Source: an uncultured Blautia sp. | GTDB taxonomy: Bacteria > Bacillota > Clostridia > Lachnospirales > Lachnospiraceae | Direction of reading: 5' to 3' | NCBI GenBank assembly: GCA_900549015.1 | Contig: URMH01000034.1 | Span: 1-27,387 of the forward strand | Length of the DNA: 27,387 bases | Shown here: piece after piece, positions 22,732 through 27,387 of the stretch | How positions within the stretch are numbered: position 1 is the stretch's first letter | Layout: every line of letters starts with the position of its first letter | The notes under the pieces: generated by a model | Told to the model about the DNA's origin: nothing | Databases searched by the model: none | The model's input: only the letters and a program-made list of their open reading frames with translations | Position numbers and translations under genes: made by a program

Positions 22732-23769
22732 TTATCTGTATATTAAAAACCTGTCTTTTTTTGTTATTGCCTCTCCCACTGCTGCACAGGGAAGAGAAAG
22801 GGCTTTCATTTTCTCTATCAGACTTTCTGCTTCTTCCCTTTTTACAGAAAGAAGAAGTCCTCCTGAAGTCTGGGGATCATAAAATAGATCTTCCAGCCAG
22901 AGTTCTGACACTTTGCTGTCTACATCATTTTCCAGATATTCCCGGTTTCTGTATGCGCCTGCAGGAATCAGCCCCATTTGCGCATACTCTTTCGCTCCCT
23001 TTAAAACAGGAAGTTTTTCTCCGTAAATCACAAAAGAACAACCGCTTCCCTTCGCCATTTCCATAGCATGCCCGGAAAGACCAAAGCCAGTTATATCTGT
23101 ACAGCTGTGAATAGAAAATTCTGCCGCTGCATCCCTTGCGTACTTATTTAAAAATGCCATACTTTTTGCAGCAAAGTCCACCTCTTCTTCCGAGGCTATC
23201 TCCCCTTTGATTGCAGTGGAAAGTATTCCTGTTCCAAGTGCTTTCGTAAGAATCAGAATATCTCCAGGCTTTGCTCCACAGTTTTTCCACATCTTTTCCG
23301 GATTTACAAAACCGGTTACGCAAAGTCCGTATTTTGGCACATCATCAGATATGGTATGTCCTCCTGCAAGAAGCGCACCTGCCTCCTTTATTTTATCTGC
23401 ACCACCCTTTAAGATTTCTCCTAAGATTTCTATGTCAAGACAATCCGGAAAGGCCGCTATATTTAAGGCGAGACGCGGTTCTCCTCCCATTGCGTACACA
23501 TCGCTTAAAGAATTGGCAGCAGCAATCTGTCCAAATAGGTACGGCTCATCCACAACAGGAGTAAAAAAATCCACTGTCTGAATCATTGCCATCTTCTCAT
23601 TAATTTTGTATACAGCAGCATCATCTGATGTTTCTGTCCCCACTAAAAGCATGGGGTCACTAAATTTTGGCAGCTTACCCAAAACTTGGGCAAGGGTCTT
23701 TGGACCTTTTTTGGCCGCTCAGCCGGATGTTGTTGCCATCTGTGTAAGACGTATCTTATTTTCAGCCAT
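22732..23769 (-). CDS. selD: Selenide, water dikinase (SelD), itself a selenoprotein
   Basis: SelD makes selenophosphate from selenide and ATP. A plain reading of the frame starts only at 23682, lacking the catalytic N-terminus. The true start is ATG at 23769, seven bases after AGGAGG: it reads MAENKIRLTQMATTSG, then TGA (23721-23719), then AAKKGPKTLAQVLGKLPKF in the same frame. The TGA sits exactly where SelD has its catalytic Cys or Sec (SG-C/U-xxK), with the essential Lys nearby. Reading it as Sec gives 345 residues, the normal length. Later motifs are VGTETSDDAAVY, TVDFFTPVVDEPY and DPQTSGGLL. The gap to the selB stop is 15 bases. Confidence 0.95.
23674..23721 (-). promoter_or_regulatory. 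Sec codon and candidate bacterial SECIS element in selD
   Basis: TGA is at 23721-23719. Starting 25 bases after it, CTTGCCCAA and TTGGGTAAG (23694-23674) form a 9-bp stem (one G-U pair) closed by a GTT loop whose first base is G, about 34 bases from the TGA; this fits the bacterial SECIS rules of a minimal loop with an early G, 16-37 bases away. A competing smaller hairpin, GGTC-CAAA-GACC, lies 13-24 bases after the TGA but lacks the loop G. Confidence 0.7.
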
Positions 23770-23784
23770 TTCCTCACCTCCTGC

Positions 23785-25692
23785 TCATTTTTCTGCTGGA
23801 TTTTGTAAAATCCTTCCGTTTTCTGTGTTTCTTGTAAAACCTTCTCTGTCAAACTGTTCAAGAAGTGCAATTGCTACTTTTCTGGAACAGTTCAGGTAAT
23901 CTCTGTATTTTCCTGTCTGTATTGTCTCTTCTTTCCCACACATTTCCAGAAATGTCCTCTTCGCCTTTTCATAATATTCCCTGTGTATACAATATTGCCT
24001 GTCAAGGCGAAGAAGAATCTTTTGATTTAAAAGAGAGAAAAAAATCTTCCGGAATTTTTCAGGTTTTTTCTGTTCTTTTATATAAAGTTCTGTAGAAGGA
24101 AGAGAAAAGCCCGCATCCAGATAATACTTCCGGATTTCCTCGGAAATTTTACCGTCCTCCTCTTTCAGCACTACATAAAAATCTTTTCTGCTGACGAACC
24201 CGTCCTTTTCCTTAATTACTTTTCTACCTTTTAAAACAGAAAGAATATCATCTGCAATCCGGCTGTTTTTCACGCCAAGTCTGCTTCTCACTTCCTCCAG
24301 AGCCATACCTTCTTTCAAAGGATATTTTTTATGAAACTCCTCCAGAAATCTTTCTGCCTTTCTCTTATAAAATTCCATTTCTTCTTTGTGAATATACAGA
24401 GCCTCCTCAAGGTATACAAGGCACTCCGTCTTTGTAAGATGTTCTGCGGCTCTTTCTATTTTTGCTCTGTCAAGCGCGCTTCTTTTTGAAATCTCCTCAA
24501 GAGACAAAAACTCTCCCCAGTGCTCACGAACGGAAATCTCAAGCATCTCCTCAAACGTACCCTGTTCCTTGATTTTGCAGGATTTTTCTGCTTTTTCATC
24601 ACAGTGTCTGTGTTTTTTTGGCGCAGAGTCAAGGACAATCCCCCCTCCGATTGTTTCAACAGGAGAATAAAAACGGATCACAAACCGTTCTCCTTTTTGA
24701 AATACTGTCTTTTCCTCCAGACAAAGCTGTGCATAACCGCTCTCTCCCGGATTCAGTTCATCTTTATCCAGAAGAACCACTTTCCCGAGAAGCTCTTTTG
24801 CCCCGTGATATACATGTACCCTGCTCCTGTTTTTCACAGAATACGGAGAATGGCGGAGTACAGAAAGACGCACATCCGCCAGCATGGTAGGATACATGCT
24901 GTCTTTAAAAGCCAGCACATCTCCTCTTATGATTTCTTCCTTTTTTCTGTCCGGAATGTTTACAGCCACACGCTGACCGGGCCAGGCCTCTTCTCCGTCC
25001 TGTTCGTATACCTGTATCTTTCTTATTTTTACAGGTATATTTTCCGGATAAAGAACGGCTTCCTGCCCTTTTTTTATTCTTCCGCCCAGAAGCGTACCTG
25101 TCACAACCGTTCCAAATCCTTTTAAAGAAAACACGCGGTCTATGGGCAGGCGAAAAGTCTCTCCGACAGAATATTCAGGGATTTGCTGATATAACGCAGA
25201 CAGGGTGTCTTTGAGTCTGTCAATCCCCTCATTTTTATATACAGATACGGGAATAACAGGTGCATGCTCAAGAAACGTACCTTTTACAAGCTTTTGTATA
25301 TCTTCCTTCACAAGTTCTATAAACTCAGGCTCTGCAAGATCCGTTTTCGTGAGAACAATCACACCGTACCGGACTCCCAAAATAGAAAGAATATCCAGAT
25401 GCTCCACTGTCTGTGGCATAACCCCTTCGTCAGCCGCAATTACAAGCATGGCTATATCCATACCGCCTGCACCTGCGAGCATATTTTTCACAAATTTTTC
25501 ATGGCCGGGAACATCTACAATTCCCACTCTTTTTCCATCTGGAAAATCCAGCCATGCAAAACCCAGCTCTATCGTAATGCCTCTTCTCTTTTCTTCCTTC
25601 AGACGATCCGTGTCGATTCCTGTCAGTGCCCGGATCAGACACGTTTTCCCATGATCTACATGACCGGCTGTCCCAATGATCCCATACCGCAT
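23785..25692 (-). CDS. selB: Selenocysteine-specific elongation factor (SelB)
   Basis: SelB is an EF-Tu-like GTPase that brings Sec-tRNA to UGA codons and binds the SECIS hairpin with C-terminal winged helices. The 635-residue length is normal. The G domain begins MRYGIIGTAGHVDHGKT, continues with DRLKEEKRRGITIELGFA and DVPGHEKFVKNM, and holds the TKTD motif. The GTVVTGTLLGG segment marks domain II. About residues 370-635 form the winged-helix RNA-binding region. The start has no visible ribosome binding site and lies only four bases past the asd stop, so initiation probably depends on coupling to asd. selD follows. Confidence 0.97.
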   Translation of the reverse strand: MRYGIIGTAGHVDHGKTCLIRALTGIDTDRLKEEKRRGITIELGFAWLDFPDGKRVGIVDVPGHEKFVKNMLAGAGGMDIAMLVIAADEGVMPQTVEHLDILSILGVRYGVIVLTKTDLAEPEFIELVKEDIQKLVKGTFLEHAPVIPVSVYKNEGIDRLKDTLSALYQQIPEYSVGETFRLPIDRVFSLKGFGTVVTGTLLGGRIKKGQEAVLYPENIPVKIRKIQVYEQDGEEAWPGQRVAVNIPDRKKEEIIRGDVLAFKDSMYPTMLADVRLSVLRHSPYSVKNRSRVHVYHGAKELLGKVVLLDKDELNPGESGYAQLCLEEKTVFQKGERFVIRFYSPVETIGGGIVLDSAPKKHRHCDEKAEKSCKIKEQGTFEEMLEISVREHWGEFLSLEEISKRSALDRAKIERAAEHLTKTECLVYLEEALYIHKEEMEFYKRKAERFLEEFHKKYPLKEGMALEEVRSRLGVKNSRIADDILSVLKGRKVIKEKDGFVSRKDFYVVLKEEDGKISEEIRKYYLDAGFSLPSTELYIKEQKKPEKFRKIFFSLLNQKILLRLDRQYCIHREYYEKAKRTFLEMCGKEETIQTGKYRDYLNCSRKVAIALLEQFDREGFTRNTENGRILQNPAEK

Positions 25693-25696
25693 ATTT

Positions 25697-26782
25697 TTAT
25701 TTTGCCTGAATAAATCCTTTTGCCTTTAATGTTTCCGCACAGAGAATCGCGCCGCCTGCAGCCCCTCTTACTGTATTATGGGAAAGACCTACAAATTTAT
25801 AGTCGTATACGCTGTCCTCACGAATCCTTCCCACAGAAACACCCATTCCATTTTCATAATCTACGTCCATTGTTACCTGCGGACGGTTGTCCTCCTCAAG
25901 ATACTGAATAAACTGCTTCGGTGCACTTGGAAGAGAAAGCTCCTGAGGCAGGCCGCGGAACTCTTTTAATGCCTGGATCAGCTGTTCTTTTGTCGGTTTT
26001 TTGCGGAATTTTACAAACACAGCGGCAGTATGTCCGTTAAGAACCGGCACACGAATACACTGGCAAGTGATCACAGGACTTTCTGCAGGAACGATTTCAC
26101 CGTTTTCGATTTTTCCCCAGATTCTTAGCGGCTCTTTCTCGCTCTTCTCCTCTTCTCCTCCAATGTAAGGAATAATGTTTCCCTGCATTTCCGGCCAGTC
26201 CTTAAATGTTTTTCCTGCGCCGGAAATTGCCTGATATGTAGTGGCAACTACTTCGTATGGCTCAAATTCTTTCCATGCAGTAAGAACAGGCGCGTAGCTC
26301 TGAATGGAGCAGTTTGGTTTTACTGCAATAAAACCTCTTGTTGTTCCGAGACGTTTTTTCTGAAATTCAATCACATCGAAATGCTCCGGATTGATTTCCG
26401 GCACTACCATCGGAACGTCCGGCGTCCAGCGGTGCGCGCTGTTATTTGACACAACAGGAGTCTCTGTCTTTGCATACTCTTCCTCGATTGCCTTAATTTC
26501 TTCTTTTGTCATATCTACTGCGGAAAATACAAAATCAACCGTAGCCGCTACCTTTTCCACTTCACTTACGTTCATGACAATGAGATTTTTTACTCCCTCA
26601 GGCATTGGAGTATCCATTTTCCATCTTGCTCCCACTGCCTCCTCGTATGTTTTTCCCGCGCTTCTCGCACTTGCAGCGACTGTCACTACCTCAAACCACG
26701 GATGGTTTTCCAGAAGAGAAATAAATCTCTGTCCTACCATTCCTGTTGCTCCTAAAATACCGACTCTCAGTTTTTCACTCAT
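25697..26782 (-). CDS. asd: Aspartate-semialdehyde dehydrogenase
   Basis: Asd reduces aspartyl phosphate to aspartate semialdehyde with NADPH, the branch point to lysine, diaminopimelate, threonine and methionine. The 361 residues include the nucleotide-binding GILGATGMVGQRF (8-20), catalytic Cys158 in KPNCSIQ, QAISGAGKTF and the His251 of LNGHTAAV. The size and the IIPYIGGEEEKSEKE insertion fit the archaeal/Gram-positive-like subgroup. ATG at 26782 follows AAAGGAG. It lies 20 bases after argH and four bases before selB. Its place between argH and the selenium genes looks like read-through clustering more than a shared pathway. Confidence 0.96.
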   Translation of the reverse strand: MSEKLRVGILGATGMVGQRFISLLENHPWFEVVTVAASARSAGKTYEEAVGARWKMDTPMPEGVKNLIVMNVSEVEKVAATVDFVFSAVDMTKEEIKAIEEEYAKTETPVVSNNSAHRWTPDVPMVVPEINPEHFDVIEFQKKRLGTTRGFIAVKPNCSIQSYAPVLTAWKEFEPYEVVATTYQAISGAGKTFKDWPEMQGNIIPYIGGEEEKSEKEPLRIWGKIENGEIVPAESPVITCQCIRVPVLNGHTAAVFVKFRKKPTKEQLIQALKEFRGLPQELSLPSAPKQFIQYLEEDNRPQVTMDVDYENGMGVSVGRIREDSVYDYKFVGLSHNTVRGAAGGAILCAETLKAKGFIQAK

Positions 26783-26802
26783 TGTACTGTCTCCTTTTCC
26801 TT

Positions 26803-27387
26803 TTATTCTTCCTCTAAATATGCTTTATGCTCCTGAATCACGTTTTCCATCACTTCCGGTCCCGGTGCGCCAAGTGTCATTCTCTTTTCCACACAAGTCC
26901 GCATACTGATGGCATCGTAAATATCCTCCTCAAACACAGGACTTATCGCCTTGTATTCGGAAATAGGAAGCTCATCAAGAGAAATTCCCTTTTCAATACA
27001 GGCAAGTACAAGCTGCCCTACAATGCCGTGAGCATCTCTAAAAGGAACTCCGTGATTTACAAGATAATCTGCCGCGTCTGTTGCATTTGTAAATCCGTTT
27101 TTTGCGCTTGCCTCCATATTGTCTTTATGAAATTCCATCGTGGAAATCATTCCGGTAAACAGGGCGATGCACCCTTTTGCCGTATCAATGGCGTCAAAGG
27201 TCAGTTCCTTATCCTCCTGCATATCTTTATTATATGCGAGAGGAATGCCCTTCATTGTAGTAAGAATGGACATAAGCGCTCCGTAAACACGTCCTGTTTT
27301 TCCTCTTACAAGCTCTGCAATATCCGGATTTTTCTTCTGAGGCATAATACTGCTTCCGGTGCTGTAGGCATCGTCGATTTCCACAAA
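26803..27387 (-). CDS. argH: Argininosuccinate lyase, C-terminal part
   Basis: ArgH splits argininosuccinate into arginine and fumarate in the last step of arginine synthesis. Only the last about 194 residues lie in the window; the frame runs open through its right edge (FVEIDDAYSTG...). The fumarase/aspartase superfamily signature GSSIMPQKKNPD, containing the catalytic Ser loop, is present at the start of the visible part. The C-terminal NGFTNATDAADYLVNHGVPFRDAHGIVG stretch is typical of ArgH. The stop at 26803 is followed 20 bases later by asd. No lesion is visible in this part. Confidence 0.95.
   Translation of the reverse strand, partial: FVEIDDAYSTGSSIMPQKKNPDIAELVRGKTGRVYGALMSILTTMKGIPLAYNKDMQEDKELTFDAIDTAKGCIALFTGMISTMEFHKDNMEASAKNGFTNATDAADYLVNHGVPFRDAHGIVGQLVLACIEKGISLDELPISEYKAISPVFEEDIYDAISMRTCVEKRMTLGAPGPEVMENVIQEHKAYLEEE

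Noticed and set aside
1..27387. CRISPR array, prophage or insertion sequence
   Set aside because: No spaced direct repeats, transposase, integrase or phage structural motif was seen on either strand.

Overview
The window looks like chromosome of a strictly anaerobic, low- to mid-GC Firmicute, most likely a gut Lachnospiraceae (Clostridia). The grounds are AGGAGG-type ribosome binding sites, near-consensus sigma-A promoters, an [FeFe]-hydrogenase maturase (HydG), a formate/nitrite-family channel, a full selenocysteine kit, and the 'GGGtGRT' protein next to its Fe-S scaffold partner. No phage, IS element, integrase or CRISPR array was found.

Layout. 1-34 holds the first codons of a minus-strand gene, divergent from luxS (169-648, +). 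713-6326 (-) is a complete urease operon, ureA-B-C-I-E-F-G-D, with its own urea channel. It is read from a perfect consensus promoter (6424-6452), but a strong intrinsic terminator (6349-6392) lies between that promoter and ureA, which suggests attenuation. 6463-6936 (-) is an SH3-domain lipoprotein. 7074-9508 (-) is xdhC-hydG. 9628-10920 (+) is a cysteine desulfidase (cyuA family).

10988-14788 (+) is a decayed locus of ABC ATPase, FtsX-type permease, response regulator and histidine kinase. It shows at least three internal deletions and two 1-nt frameshifts, yet a clean direct-repeat regulator site remains at its promoter. 14909-16632 (-) encodes a NifU/IscU-like scaffold and the GGGtGRT protein; the latter carries a frameshift just before its namesake motif. 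16838-17572 (+) is a TraX-family membrane protein. 17582-21047 (-) is an overlapping three-gene unit: FNT channel, topoisomerase III, and a left-handed beta-helix (hexapeptide) protein.

21222-21320 (+) is tRNA-Sec (selC, anticodon TCA). It is convergent with, and overlaps the 3' end of, a minus-strand run argH-asd-selB-selD-selA (27387 to 21305). selD itself carries an in-frame TGA at its active-site position (codon 17), followed by a SECIS-like hairpin, so the selenophosphate synthetase appears to be a selenoprotein. tRNA-Sec, SelA, SelB and SelD lie together and form the whole selenocysteine synthesis and insertion pathway apart from seryl-tRNA synthetase. XdhC and HydG are maturation factors for metalloenzymes (molybdenum hydroxylases and [FeFe]-hydrogenase) whose structural genes are outside the window.

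Starts were chosen by ribosome binding site, so several genes are shorter than their longest open frame. All functional names rest on recognising motifs by eye; no database search was run.
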